Below, one piece after another: positions 15,736-23,326 of a stretch of 64,000 bases of DNA; within the stretch, counting starts at the first letter, position 1; the number at the start of each line of letters is the position of its first letter. This stretch comes from Actinomycetota bacterium. Its GTDB lineage: Bacteria; Actinomycetota; Actinomycetes; S36-B12; UBA10799. The stretch lies in contig JACJWU010000004.1 of NCBI GenBank assembly GCA_020636995.1, forward strand, positions 1 to 64,000. The letters are read 5' to 3'. Both the position numbers and the translations under genes were made by a program. A model generated the notes under the pieces. That model saw nothing but the letters and a program-made list of their open reading frames with translations, made no database searches and was not told where the DNA came from.

Positions 15736-16757
15736 CGAGCGGCGGTGCCCTCGGTGTAGTCGTCGTCAGTGGCCACCCACGCCATCAGTTGGCGCAGTTC
15801 CCGGCCGACCTCTTCGATCTGGTGCTGCTCGGCCTCGGCGCGCATCGCCGCGAATTCCGGCGCTCCTGCGTCCTGGTCGTCGATGAAGCGCTGCGCGAAG
15901 GCACCGGACTGGATGTCCGCCAGAACACCCTTCATGTTCTCCTTCACCTGCGCATCGATCACACGCGGTCCGGACACGTAGTCGCCGTACTCGGCGGTGT
16001 CGGAGACACTCCAGCGCTGCTTGGCGATGCCGCCCTCGTACATCAGGTCCACGATGAGCTTCAGTTCGTGCAGGCACTCGAAGTAGGCGACCTCCGGCTG
16101 GTAGCCGGCCTCGACCAGCGTTTCGAACCCGGCCTGCACCAGCGCCGACGCACCTCCGCACAGCACCGCCTGCTCGCCGAACAGGTCGGTCTCAGTCTCC
16201 TCGGTGAACGTGGAGCGGATACCGCCGGCACGCAGCGAACCCATCGCGCGGGCGTACGACAGCGCCAGCGGCCAGGCGTTCCCAGTGGCGTCCTGCTCGA
16301 CGGCCACGATGCACGGCACGCCGCGCCCCGACGTGTATTCACGGCGCACGAGATGCCCCGGGCCCTTCGGGGCCACCATGCAGACGTCGACGTCGGCCGG
16401 CGGCTGGATGTAGCCGAACCGGATGTTGAAGCCGTGGGCGAAGAACAGCGCATCCCCGGCCTTGAGGTTGTCAGCGATGGCCTCCGCGTACAGACCGCGC
16501 TGTGCGGGGTCCGGCACGAGCACCATGATCAGGTCGGCCTCCGCACACGCCGTGGCGGGATCCACGACGCGCAGACCCTCGGCCTCGGCCTTGGCCCGCG
16601 ACTTCGAGCCCTCGGCCAGGCCCACCCGTACATCGACACCGGAGTCGCGCAGGTTCAGAGCGTGGGCGTGACCCTGCGAGCCATAGCCCAGAATCGCCAC
16701 CTTTCGGCCCTGGATGATCGACAGGTCGGCATCGTCTTCGTAGAACAGTTCAGCCAC
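15732..16757 (-). CDS. ilvC: Ketol-acid reductoisomerase (NADP+)
   Basis: Converts acetolactate or acetohydroxybutyrate to the dihydroxy acid in valine, leucine and isoleucine synthesis. It is 341 aa, class I. Visible are VAILGYGSQGHAHALNLRDSG (NADPH loop), MVAPKGPGHLVRREY and the metal-binding ETETDLFGEQAVLCGG. The GTG at 16757 is chosen because AAGGAG lies 5 nt before it; an ATG 30 nt upstream lacks this support. It is separated from ilvN by the antiporter gene chaA and is followed by the TMEM175-like gene with a 4-nt overlap. Confidence 0.96.
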   Translation of the reverse strand: MAELFYEDDADLSIIQGRKVAILGYGSQGHAHALNLRDSGVDVRVGLAEGSKSRAKAEAEGLRVVDPATACAEADLIMVLVPDPAQRGLYAEAIADNLKAGDALFFAHGFNIRFGYIQPPADVDVCMVAPKGPGHLVRREYTSGRGVPCIVAVEQDATGNAWPLALSYARAMGSLRAGGIRSTFTEETETDLFGEQAVLCGGASALVQAGFETLVEAGYQPEVAYFECLHELKLIVDLMYEGGIAKQRWSVSDTAEYGDYVSGPRVIDAQVKENMKGVLADIQSGAFAQRFIDDQDAGAPEFAAMRAEAEQHQIEEVGRELRQLMAWVATDDDYTEGTAAR

Positions 16758-16814
16758 TTCTTCTCCTTGTACGGGTGGATCGTGCACAGTCTCTCAGGTG
16801 TGCGGGCAACGGTG

Positions 16815-17879
16815 TCACGGGGCCACCGACACCGCGAGGAAGGCGGCGAACACCGCGAGGTGGACACCGGCCTGCTGCAGCGTCGCGCGCCCGGGCACCA
16901 CGGTCAACGCGGATACGAACAGGGCGAGGGCGAGCAGGACGATCTGGACCGGACCGAGCCCGAGTTGCAGTTGCGTCGGCAACCAGATCTGGGCGATCGC
17001 GATCGTGGGGATCGTCAGGCCGATGCTGGCCATGGCCGAACCGAACGCCAGGTTCAGACTTGTCTGCACCCGCCCGATGCGTGCGGCCCGGATCGCGGCG
17101 ATCCCCTCCGGCAGCAACACGACCAGGGCGATGATGACACCGACGAAGGCAAGCGGCAGTCCGGCGGACAGCACTGCCCGCTCGATCGTCGGTGACAGGG
17201 TCTTCGCCAGGCCCACGACGGCGATCAGGGACACCAGCAGCAACACGAGGCTGACCACAGCGGTGCCGGTGCTCGGCGGGGCCGTGTGTTCGTCCTCGCT
17301 GTCCATGCCCGGGTTGAGGAAGTAGTCGCGGTGGCGGATCGTCTGTACGAAGACGAACAGCAGGTACAGCGCCAGCGAGGCCACGGCGGCGAACGCCAAT
17401 TGGCCGGCGGTGAAGGTGGGTCCCGGGGTACTGGTGGTGAACGAGGGCAGCACCAGTGTCAGGACGGCCAGCGCCCCGATCGTCGCGAGCGCGGCGCCGG
17501 CACCCTCGGAGTTGAACTTCACGATCGGGCGCCGCATCGTCGCGGACAACAGGGAGACGCCGACGATGCCGGCCGTGGTGATCATAAGGGCACTGAAAAC
17601 CGTGTCCCGGGCCAACGTCTCAGCCTTGGCCCCGCCACTGGTCATCAACGAGACGATCATCGCCACCTCGATCACCGTCACCGCCACCGCCAGGACCAGC
17701 GACCCGAACGGCTCACCAACCCGGTGGGCGACCACCTCGGCATGGTGCACAGCGGCCAACACCGCTGCCACCAGGACCAACCCGACGATCGCCGCGAGCG
17801 GACCGGAGAGGTCCCGGCCCCACACGAAGATCAGCGCGACCGCGCCGACCGGGGGCACGATCCGGGCAGCGATACCCAC
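16815..17879 (-). CDS. chaA: Calcium/proton antiporter (ChaA-like)
   Basis: A 354-aa membrane protein with about 11 hydrophobic segments and the two CaCA-type alpha repeats: GEPFGSLVLAVAVTVIEVAM in the first half and FGSAMASIGLTIPTIAI in the second, each with an acidic or polar residue in a helix. ChaA proteins exchange Ca2+ (or Na+/K+) for H+. The GTG at 17879 shares one base with the ilvN TAG stop (TAGTG), so it is translationally coupled to ilvN. Its insertion inside ilvBN-ilvC is unusual. Cation specificity is not decided by sequence. Confidence 0.85.
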   Translation of the reverse strand: MGIAARIVPPVGAVALIFVWGRDLSGPLAAIVGLVLVAAVLAAVHHAEVVAHRVGEPFGSLVLAVAVTVIEVAMIVSLMTSGGAKAETLARDTVFSALMITTAGIVGVSLLSATMRRPIVKFNSEGAGAALATIGALAVLTLVLPSFTTSTPGPTFTAGQLAFAAVASLALYLLFVFVQTIRHRDYFLNPGMDSEDEHTAPPSTGTAVVSLVLLLVSLIAVVGLAKTLSPTIERAVLSAGLPLAFVGVIIALVVLLPEGIAAIRAARIGRVQTSLNLAFGSAMASIGLTIPTIAIAQIWLPTQLQLGLGPVQIVLLALALFVSALTVVPGRATLQQAGVHLAVFAAFLAVSVAP

Positions 17880-18400
17880 TAGGCGCTGCGGTCGACCGAA
17901 CGCAGGTTCCGGTCGGAGATCGACTTGCCGCCGCGACCCACGGCCACCATTCCCGACTGCACGAGTTCCTTGATGCCGTAGGGCTCCAGAACGCGCAGAA
18001 GAGCCTCGAGCTTGTCGCGGCTGCCGGTGGCTTCGATGGTGAGCGTCTCGGGAGCCACATCGACGACCTTCGCGCGGAACAGGGTCACGACCTCCAGCAC
18101 GTTGCTGCGCATGGCGTCGTTGGCCTTGACCTTGACCAGCACGAGTTCCCGCTGGACCGACTGATCGTCGAGTTCCACGATCTTCAGGACGTTGATGAGC
18201 TTGTTGAGTTGCTTGGTCACCTGTTCCAGGGGAAGCCGGTCAACGCTGACCACGATGGTCATCCGGCTGACTTCGGGGTTCTCGGTGGGCCCCACGGCCA
18301 GCGAGTCGATGTTGAACCCGCGACGGCTGAAGAGCCCCGCGATCCGGGCGAGCACGCCCGGCTTGTTCTCCACGAGAACGGACAATGTGTGCCGGCTCAT
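17879..18400 (-). CDS. ilvN: Acetolactate synthase small subunit
   Basis: A 173-aa regulatory subunit that binds valine and activates IlvB. The N-terminal ACT domain (HTLSVLVENKPGVLARIAGL, RRGFNIDSLAVG) is followed by the C-terminal IlvN domain (VKVKANDAMRSNVLEVVTLF). ATG at 18400 overlaps the ilvB stop (TGATG). An in-frame upstream ATG at 18484 lies inside ilvB and is not needed. Confidence 0.95.
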   Translation of the reverse strand: MSRHTLSVLVENKPGVLARIAGLFSRRGFNIDSLAVGPTENPEVSRMTIVVSVDRLPLEQVTKQLNKLINVLKIVELDDQSVQRELVLVKVKANDAMRSNVLEVVTLFRAKVVDVAPETLTIEATGSRDKLEALLRVLEPYGIKELVQSGMVAVGRGGKSISDRNLRSVDRSA

Positions 18401-20130
18401 CAGTCCTCCCGGTCCCATGCCGGCGCGAGGTCGCGCGCGGTCGTGATGAGGTCGTTGCTGGTGCCGGCCGGAACCATCGGCCACACCATGGCGTCGCGGT
18501 GGACCTGGAAGTCGATGACCACAGGCGCGTCGTTGAGCGACATCGCCTTCTCGATCACCGCGTCCACCTGTTCACGACTGTCGGCGCGCAGGCCGTAGCA
18601 TCCGTACGCCTCCGCCAGCTTGACGAAGTCGGGGAACTGATGGGACTGCAGGTCCGTGTTCGAATAGCGCTGGTTGTAGAACAGCGTCTGCCACTGCCTG
18701 ACCATGCCGAGGCTGGAGTTGTTGATCAGCGCGACCTTGATCGGGATGTTGTTGATCGCACAGGTCGCGAGTTCCTGGTTGGTCATCTGGAAGCAGCCAT
18801 CGCCGTCGATCGCCCACACCACCTTGTCAGGTGCGCCGACCTTCGCCCCCATCGCCGCCGGGACGGAGTAGCCCATCGTGCCCAGGCCACCGGAGTTCAG
18901 CCAGTGCCCCGGCTTCTCGTAATCGATGAACTGCGAGGCCCACATCTGGTGCTGACCCACACCCGCGACGTAGATGGCATCCGGACCCGCGATCTGGCCG
19001 AGCCGCTCGATGACGAACTGCGGCTCGAGGGCATCCGGGTGCTCCTCATAGCCCCGCGGGAAGCGTTCCTTCCAGCCGTTGAGCGTCTGCCACCAGTCCT
19101 CGATCTCGATGTCGTCCTTGCGCGACCGCAGCGCGTCGATCAGGCCGATGATGGTCCCGCGCGCATCACCGACGATCGGCACGTCGGCGTGGCGGTTCTT
19201 GCCGATCTCGGCGGGGTCGATGTCGGCATGGATGACCTTGGCGTCCGGTGCGAACGAGTCGAGCTTGCCGGTCACCCGGTCGTCGAAGCGGGTGCCCAGG
19301 GCGATGAGCAGATCCGCCTTCTGCAGGGCACCGACCGCAGGGACCGTGCCGTGCATGCCAGGCATGCCCAGGTTCTGAGGGTGGCTGTCCGGGAAGGCGC
19401 CGCGGGCCATCAGCGTGGTGACCACGGGGATACCGGTCATCTCCGCGAGCTCGAGCAGTTCCGGCGCGGCACCGGAACGGACGATTCCGCCGCCCACATA
19501 GAGCACCGGACGCTTCGACTTCGCGATGAGTTTGGCGGCCTCCTTGATCTGCTTGCCGTGTGGACTGGTGGTCGGCCGGTAGCCGGGCAGATCCACCTCA
19601 TCGGGCCACTCGAAGGTTGTTTGGGCGGCCAGGGCGTCCTTGCTGATGTCCACAAGGACCGGCCCCGGCCGCCCAGTGCCTGCCAGGTGGAACGCCTCGG
19701 CGATCACGCGCGGGATCTCCGCGGGATCGGTGACGAGGTAGTTGTGCTTGACGATCGGCATTGTGATACCGGAGATGTCAGCTTCCTGGAAGGCGTCTGT
19801 GCCGATCGCGGCACTCGGCACCTGGCCGGTGATCGCGACGATCGGGACCGAGTCCATATAGGCATCGGCGATAGGTGTGACGAGGTTCGTGGCGCCCGGG
19901 CCGGAGGTGGCCATGCAGACGCCGACCTTGCCGGAGGTCTGCGCGTAGCCCTCCGCGGCATGGCCTGCGGCCTGCTCGTGGCGGACGAGGATGTGGCGCA
20001 CCTGCTCGGAGTCCATCAACGGGTCGTAGGCGGGCAGGATGGCCCCGCCCGGGATGCCGAATACCGTGTCGACGCCAGCATGCTCCAGTGACTTGATCAA
20101 GCTGGCGGCGCCGGTCATGTGCTCGGCCAT
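18400..20130 (-). CDS. ilvB: Acetolactate synthase large subunit
   Basis: A 576-aa ThDP- and FAD-dependent enzyme making acetolactate from pyruvate. Marks are VFGIPGGAILPAYDPL, the catalytic Glu in VRHEQAAGHAAEGYA, and the ThDP motif GDGCFQMTNQELATCAINN. Of two ATGs 6 nt apart, 20130 is preferred: AGGAAGG lies 6 nt before it, whereas it abuts the ATG at 20136. Transcription probably starts at 20239, and a leader peptide plus a GC hairpin with a U5 tract lie in between, so expression is likely attenuated by branched-chain aminoacyl-tRNA. Confidence 0.96.
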   Translation of the reverse strand: MAEHMTGAASLIKSLEHAGVDTVFGIPGGAILPAYDPLMDSEQVRHILVRHEQAAGHAAEGYAQTSGKVGVCMATSGPGATNLVTPIADAYMDSVPIVAITGQVPSAAIGTDAFQEADISGITMPIVKHNYLVTDPAEIPRVIAEAFHLAGTGRPGPVLVDISKDALAAQTTFEWPDEVDLPGYRPTTSPHGKQIKEAAKLIAKSKRPVLYVGGGIVRSGAAPELLELAEMTGIPVVTTLMARGAFPDSHPQNLGMPGMHGTVPAVGALQKADLLIALGTRFDDRVTGKLDSFAPDAKVIHADIDPAEIGKNRHADVPIVGDARGTIIGLIDALRSRKDDIEIEDWWQTLNGWKERFPRGYEEHPDALEPQFVIERLGQIAGPDAIYVAGVGQHQMWASQFIDYEKPGHWLNSGGLGTMGYSVPAAMGAKVGAPDKVVWAIDGDGCFQMTNQELATCAINNIPIKVALINNSSLGMVRQWQTLFYNQRYSNTDLQSHQFPDFVKLAEAYGCYGLRADSREQVDAVIEKAMSLNDAPVVIDFQVHRDAMVWPMVPAGTSNDLITTARDLAPAWDRED

Positions 20131-20145
20131 GGTCATCCTTCCTGC

Positions 20146-20190
20146 AATGAAAAACCCCCCGACCCGAGTGGGTTGCGGAGGGTGCGCGCC
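20146..20190 (-). terminator. Attenuator hairpin upstream of ilvB
   Basis: On the transcribed strand, CACCCTCCGCAACCCACTC is followed by GGGTCGGGGGGTTTTT. C-rich and G-rich tracts can pair into a GC stem directly followed by five U. It lies after the ilv leader peptide and 10-20 nt before the ilvB start, the expected place for the terminator of an attenuator. Confidence 0.7.
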
Positions 20191-20203
20191 TGTGCCGTAT
20201 GGC

Positions 20204-20239
20204 TCAGACGCGCTCGTTTACGAGAATCAGGTGCTGCAC
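20204..20239 (-). CDS. ilvL: ilvB leader peptide (Leu/Ile/Val attenuator uORF)
   Basis: An 11-aa ORF, MQHLILVNERV, with the run Leu-Ile-Leu-Val and a final Val just before the stop. Actinobacterial ilvB leaders, such as the Streptomyces peptide with an ILVLGKRVG ending, have the same layout of branched-chain residues followed by a basic residue and Val. It uses GTG, 6 nt after a TAGTCT -10, and is followed by the attenuator hairpin. Stalling on uncharged tRNAs would prevent the terminator from forming. Confidence 0.8.
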   Translation of the reverse strand: MQHLILVNERV

Positions 20240-20245
20240 ACGGTC

Positions 20246-20274
20246 AGACTAACCTGCCGCAGTCGACGTGCCAA
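20246..20274 (-). promoter_or_regulatory. ilv operon promoter (-35 TTGGCA, -10 TAGTCT)
   Basis: TTGGCA (20269-20274) and TAGTCT (20246-20251) are separated by exactly 17 nt, and the leader GTG follows 6 nt after the -10. This is the best complete sigma-70-type promoter seen in the window. Confidence 0.7.
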
Positions 20275-20304
20275 CTCGGGGGTGGCCGATGGACCGACGC
20301 CGCC

Positions 20305-20357
20305 GGGGCAGATTGCGCAGACGACCACCTGGTGGTCAGGTACGCAATCTGCTCCCC
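20305..20357. repeat. Palindromic repeat family A, copy A2
   Basis: Outer arms GCAGATTGCG (20308-20317) and CGCAATCTGC (20343-20352) are a perfect 10-bp inverted repeat, with an inner stem GACCACC-T-GGTGGTC. It lies between the ilv promoter and the nuclease-like gene. Confidence 0.9.
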
Positions 20358-20400
20358 CCACACGGCCCGGCTCGCCACCCACCGCCCGGGCCTTGCCGCC

Positions 20401-20450
20401 CAGGCAGATTGCGCAGACGACCACCTGGTGGTCAGGTACGCAATCTGCTC
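20401..20450. repeat. Palindromic repeat family A, copy A3
   Basis: The same unit as A2, with arms at 20404-20413 and 20439-20448, 96 bp downstream and in the same orientation. A2 and A3 occupy most of the gap between the ilv promoter and the gene at 20529; nothing else is recognised there. Confidence 0.9.
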
Positions 20451-20528
20451 CAAACCAGGCTCGCCCCACTCATCCACAGATCTGCAGCGGACCTCCCGCG
20501 TGAGCGGCAAGACGGTGAGAGTCGATCT

Positions 20529-21443
20529 GTGCCCAAACTGTCCGAGGCCAGCCGTAAGGTACTGGCTGCACAACTCGATGTGGTGGCCGATTGGCAGTTG
20601 ACCCCACGGGAGGTTCGCGCCGCCAGACGCGCAGTCGCGTCCGAACACTGGCAACGCCTCTCCAACCACGTGTTCCTCGCGTCGCAGGCAGCCCCGTCGG
20701 AAATGCAGTACCTGTGGGCGGCCCTCCTGCACGGCGGGCGCGGTGCGCAGATCGGCGGACGTAACGCACTGGTCCTTCATGGGTGGCGGGAGTCGATCAA
20801 GCCTCCCTTCGACATACACCTGGCGGCCGGTCGCTCACGACGCAAGAACCCTTCCTGGGTGCGCATTCATCACGGCTGCGACCCCACGGCGCCTGCCGGC
20901 TCACCAACCCGCACCAACGCCAATCGCGCCGCCATCGACGCCGCTCAGTGGGCACGCAGCGATCGCGAGGCAATGTTCATCCTCGTCTCAGCCCTGCAGC
21001 AGCGGCTTGTCTCGGCAACACGCCTGGTGGAGAGCCTGGCCAGCAATGCCCACCGACGTGGGCTGATCTTGGAGGTCATCCGCGAGTACACCGGCGGGGT
21101 GGACAGCCTGAACGAGTTGGATTTCGGGGCTCTATGCCGTCGGTACGGCGTACCCGAACCTGTGCGCCAGGTCCGCGTCGTCGACGCGAACGGGGTCTGC
21201 CGCCGCATCGACGCCGAGTTCACAACACACGACGGACGTGTCCTCAGAGTGGAGATCGAAGGGATGCACCATCTGGATCCAGACACGTACCTGGTGGACG
21301 TGGATCGACACAACGACATGGTCCTGGCGGGTTCAGATCCGTTCTTGCGGGCCCTGACCTTCACCCTGCGCCGTGACGCTGCGCCCTTCATGCGCAGGTT
21401 GCGGGATGTCGTGGTCGGGGAGGTGGCGCTCACCGCCAGTTAA
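20529..21443 (+). CDS. AbiEi-like / DUF559 Vsr-fold nuclease-like protein
   Basis: A 304-aa protein. The N-terminal part (about 8-100) looks like the winged-helix region of AbiEi-type antitoxin proteins (ADWQLTPREVRAARRA...WQRLSNHVFL, then GGRNALVLHGW). The C-terminal part (about 215-300) fits the DUF559/Vsr-like endonuclease fold, with Asp228 in RIDAEF, Glu242-x-Glu244 in RVEIEG, a following MHHL and FLRALTFTLR. These match a PD-(D/E)xK-like core but no conserved Lys is evident, so activity is uncertain. GTG at 20529 is chosen as the first start in frame near the onset of similarity. Palindromes A2/A3 lie upstream and A4/A5 downstream, so the gene is bracketed by four copies of one repeat. 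Confidence 0.65.
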   Translation: MPKLSEASRKVLAAQLDVVADWQLTPREVRAARRAVASEHWQRLSNHVFLASQAAPSEMQYLWAALLHGGRGAQIGGRNALVLHGWRESIKPPFDIHLAAGRSRRKNPSWVRIHHGCDPTAPAGSPTRTNANRAAIDAAQWARSDREAMFILVSALQQRLVSATRLVESLASNAHRRGLILEVIREYTGGVDSLNELDFGALCRRYGVPEPVRQVRVVDANGVCRRIDAEFTTHDGRVLRVEIEGMHHLDPDTYLVDVDRHNDMVLAGSDPFLRALTFTLRRDAAPFMRRLRDVVVGEVALTAS

Positions 21444-21461
21444 CGGTTCAGGCCGCGCCGC

Positions 21462-21514
21462 CCGGGCAGATTGCGCAGACGACCAGCTGGTGGTCGAGTA
21501 CGCAATCTGCTCCC
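21462..21514. repeat. Palindromic repeat family A, copy A4
   Basis: Arms GCAGATTGCG at 21466-21475 and CGCAATCTGC at 21501-21510. It lies 22 bp after the stop of the nuclease-like gene, in the convergent gap to glnB. Confidence 0.9.
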
Positions 21515-21545
21515 CCACACGGCACAACCGCCCACCGACCCCGCC

Positions 21546-21597
21546 CAGGCAGATTGCGCAGACGGCCAACTGGTGGTCGGCTACGCGATCTGCTCCC
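21546..21597. repeat. Palindromic repeat family A, copy A5
   Basis: Arms GCAGATTGCG at 21549-21558 and CGCGATCTGC at 21584-21593, with one arm mismatch. It is 83 bp from A4 and ends just before the glnB stop at 21611. Confidence 0.88.
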
Positions 21598-21610
21598 CCG
21601 CAGCGCGGCG

Positions 21611-21949
21611 TCACACCGCGTCCGGGCCGCGTTCGCCCGTGCGCACCCGCACGACAGCCTCCACCGGGGTCACCCAGACCTTGCCGTCGCCAATCTTGCC
21701 CGTCCTCGCAGCCGAGACCAGGACGTCAACGATGTGTCCGGCATCCTCATCCTCGACCACGACCTCGAGCCGTACCTTCGGGACGAGGTCCACGACGTAC
21801 TCGGCGCCGCGGTAGACCTCTGTGTGTCCGCTCTGCCGCCCGTACCCCGAGCACTCCGCAACAGTCATCCCCTGCACCCCCTGGGCCTGTAACGCCTCCC
21901 GAACACGGTCGAGCGCATGGGGCTTGATGATGGCGGTGATCAACTTCAT
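21611..21949 (-). CDS. glnB: Nitrogen regulatory protein PII
   Basis: A 112-aa PII signal protein. It has MKLITAIIKPHALDRVREAL, the T-loop with the modifiable Tyr51 in RGAEYVVDLVPK, and the C-terminal signature GKIGDGKVWVTPVEAVVRVRTGE. It senses 2-oxoglutarate and ATP/ADP and blocks AmtB. ATG at 21949 overlaps the amtB stop by 4 nt (ATGA). In Actinobacteria this pair is commonly followed by glnD; here a palindrome pair and a nuclease-like gene lie beyond it, so glnD is not adjacent. Confidence 0.96.
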   Translation of the reverse strand: MKLITAIIKPHALDRVREALQAQGVQGMTVAECSGYGRQSGHTEVYRGAEYVVDLVPKVRLEVVVEDEDAGHIVDVLVSAARTGKIGDGKVWVTPVEAVVRVRTGERGPDAV

Positions 21950-23265
21950 TGGTTCTCCCTGTGCATCACTGAACCCGGATGAGTACCGGACAAGATACCG
22001 ACCCCGGCGCTCGGACCGAACTCGTACGCACTCTCCGCATGGGTCGCGACATCGAGTCCGCGCAGTTCGTCGTCGGGGTCGGCACGTAGACCCACGAGCC
22101 GATCGAGCACGACGGCGATGATGTATGTCGCAACGAACGCGAACGCTGCTGTCGCCACCACCGCGATCATCTGTGAGCCCAGCAGGCCGAGCCCGCCGCC
22201 GGCGAACAACCCGTTCCTGCCCGCGGCGTTGACCGAGGTGGTCGCGAGAAAACCGATCGCCACCATCCCCACGACACCACCGACATCGTGCACACCCACC
22301 ACATCGAGGGAGTCGTCGTAGCCGAGGCGGTACTTCCAACCGACCGCCACCGCGCTCACCCCGCCGGCGACCAGTCCGAGCACGATCGCCCCGACCGGCG
22401 TCAGGAAGGCACAGGCGGGGGTGATCGCCACCGCTCCGACAACCGCACCTGATGCGGCGCCAAGGGTCGTGGCGTGACCGTCGCGCAGTCGTTCGACGAG
22501 GATCCACGACAGGGCGGCCGACGCGGTGCACACCTGCGTGTTGATCAGGGCCACAGCCGCTGTGGAGCCCGCCGTCAGCGCTGAACCGGCGTTGAACCCG
22601 AACCAGCCGAACCACAGCATCCCCGCGCCGAGTAGCACCAACGGCAGATTGTGCGGACGCATGGCCTCGCGCCGCCACCCCAACCGCGGCCCGAGGACGA
22701 GCGCCAGCGCCAACGCCGAGGCCCCCGAGGTGATCTCCACTGCGGTGCCGCCGGCGAAGTCCAACGCTCCCAGTCGATCGCCGATCCAGCCCCCTTGGCC
22801 GTCCTCGAAGGCGAAAGCCCAGTGTGCGATCGGGAAGTAGACCAGCGTCGCCCACACCACGACGAACACCAGCCATCCCCGGAACTTCGCGCGATCTGCG
22901 ATGGCCCCGGACAGCAGCGCCACCGTGATGATCGCGAAGGTCATCTGGAACATCACGAAGGCCAGCGTTGGGATCTCGTGCCCGGGCGCACCAACTGTCG
23001 TGCCCGGGACCCCGGCGAGGCCGACAAGGGAGAAGTCCCCGATCAGGCCCGGACCACTGTCCGGCCCGAACGTCAAGGAGTGCCCGTACACGACCCAGAG
23101 GATCGACACCAGGCCCATTGCCGCGAAGCTCATCATGATCATGTTGAGCACGCTCTTGACCCGCACCATGCCGGCGTAGAAGATCGCCAGCCCCGGGGTC
23201 ATGAACAGCACCAGGGCCGCCGACATCATCACCCAGGCTGTGTCACCGGCATTGATCGTCTCCAC
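21946..23265 (-). CDS. amtB: Ammonium transporter
   Basis: A 439-aa Amt/Rh channel with about 11 transmembrane helices. Signatures are INAGDTAWVMMSAALVLFM, GLAIFYAGMVR, FMTPGLA and the central DDSLDVVGVHDVGGVVGM with the pore His. The GTG at 23265 is preferred over the in-frame GTG at 23271 because GAGAGGGG lies about 6 nt before it and would overlap the other. A TAGGCT -10 is at 23291-23296. It is coupled to glnB by an ATGA overlap. Confidence 0.94.
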   Translation of the reverse strand: METINAGDTAWVMMSAALVLFMTPGLAIFYAGMVRVKSVLNMIMMSFAAMGLVSILWVVYGHSLTFGPDSGPGLIGDFSLVGLAGVPGTTVGAPGHEIPTLAFVMFQMTFAIITVALLSGAIADRAKFRGWLVFVVVWATLVYFPIAHWAFAFEDGQGGWIGDRLGALDFAGGTAVEITSGASALALALVLGPRLGWRREAMRPHNLPLVLLGAGMLWFGWFGFNAGSALTAGSTAAVALINTQVCTASAALSWILVERLRDGHATTLGAASGAVVGAVAITPACAFLTPVGAIVLGLVAGGVSAVAVGWKYRLGYDDSLDVVGVHDVGGVVGMVAIGFLATTSVNAAGRNGLFAGGGLGLLGSQMIAVVATAAFAFVATYIIAVVLDRLVGLRADPDDELRGLDVATHAESAYEFGPSAGVGILSGTHPGSVMHRENQ

Positions 23266-23290
23266 TGCCACCCCTCTCGATCACCGAGTC

Positions 23291-23296
23291 AGCCTA
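23291..23296 (-). promoter_or_regulatory. -10 hexamer TAGGCT of amtB-glnB
   Basis: It lies 25 nt upstream of the preferred amtB start, leaving a leader with a Shine-Dalgarno. No GlnR-like box was recognised. Confidence 0.45.
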
Positions 23297-23326
23297 CGGA
23301 CGTCGAGGTCAGGGCTGTGCGCCGAC

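Noticed and set aside
18385..20091. 568-aa plus-strand open frame opposite ilvB
   Set aside because: Antisense shadow of ilvB.
20529..21443. A full toxin-antitoxin pair
   Set aside because: Only one protein is present between the palindromes; no AbiEii-type nucleotidyltransferase partner lies on either side.
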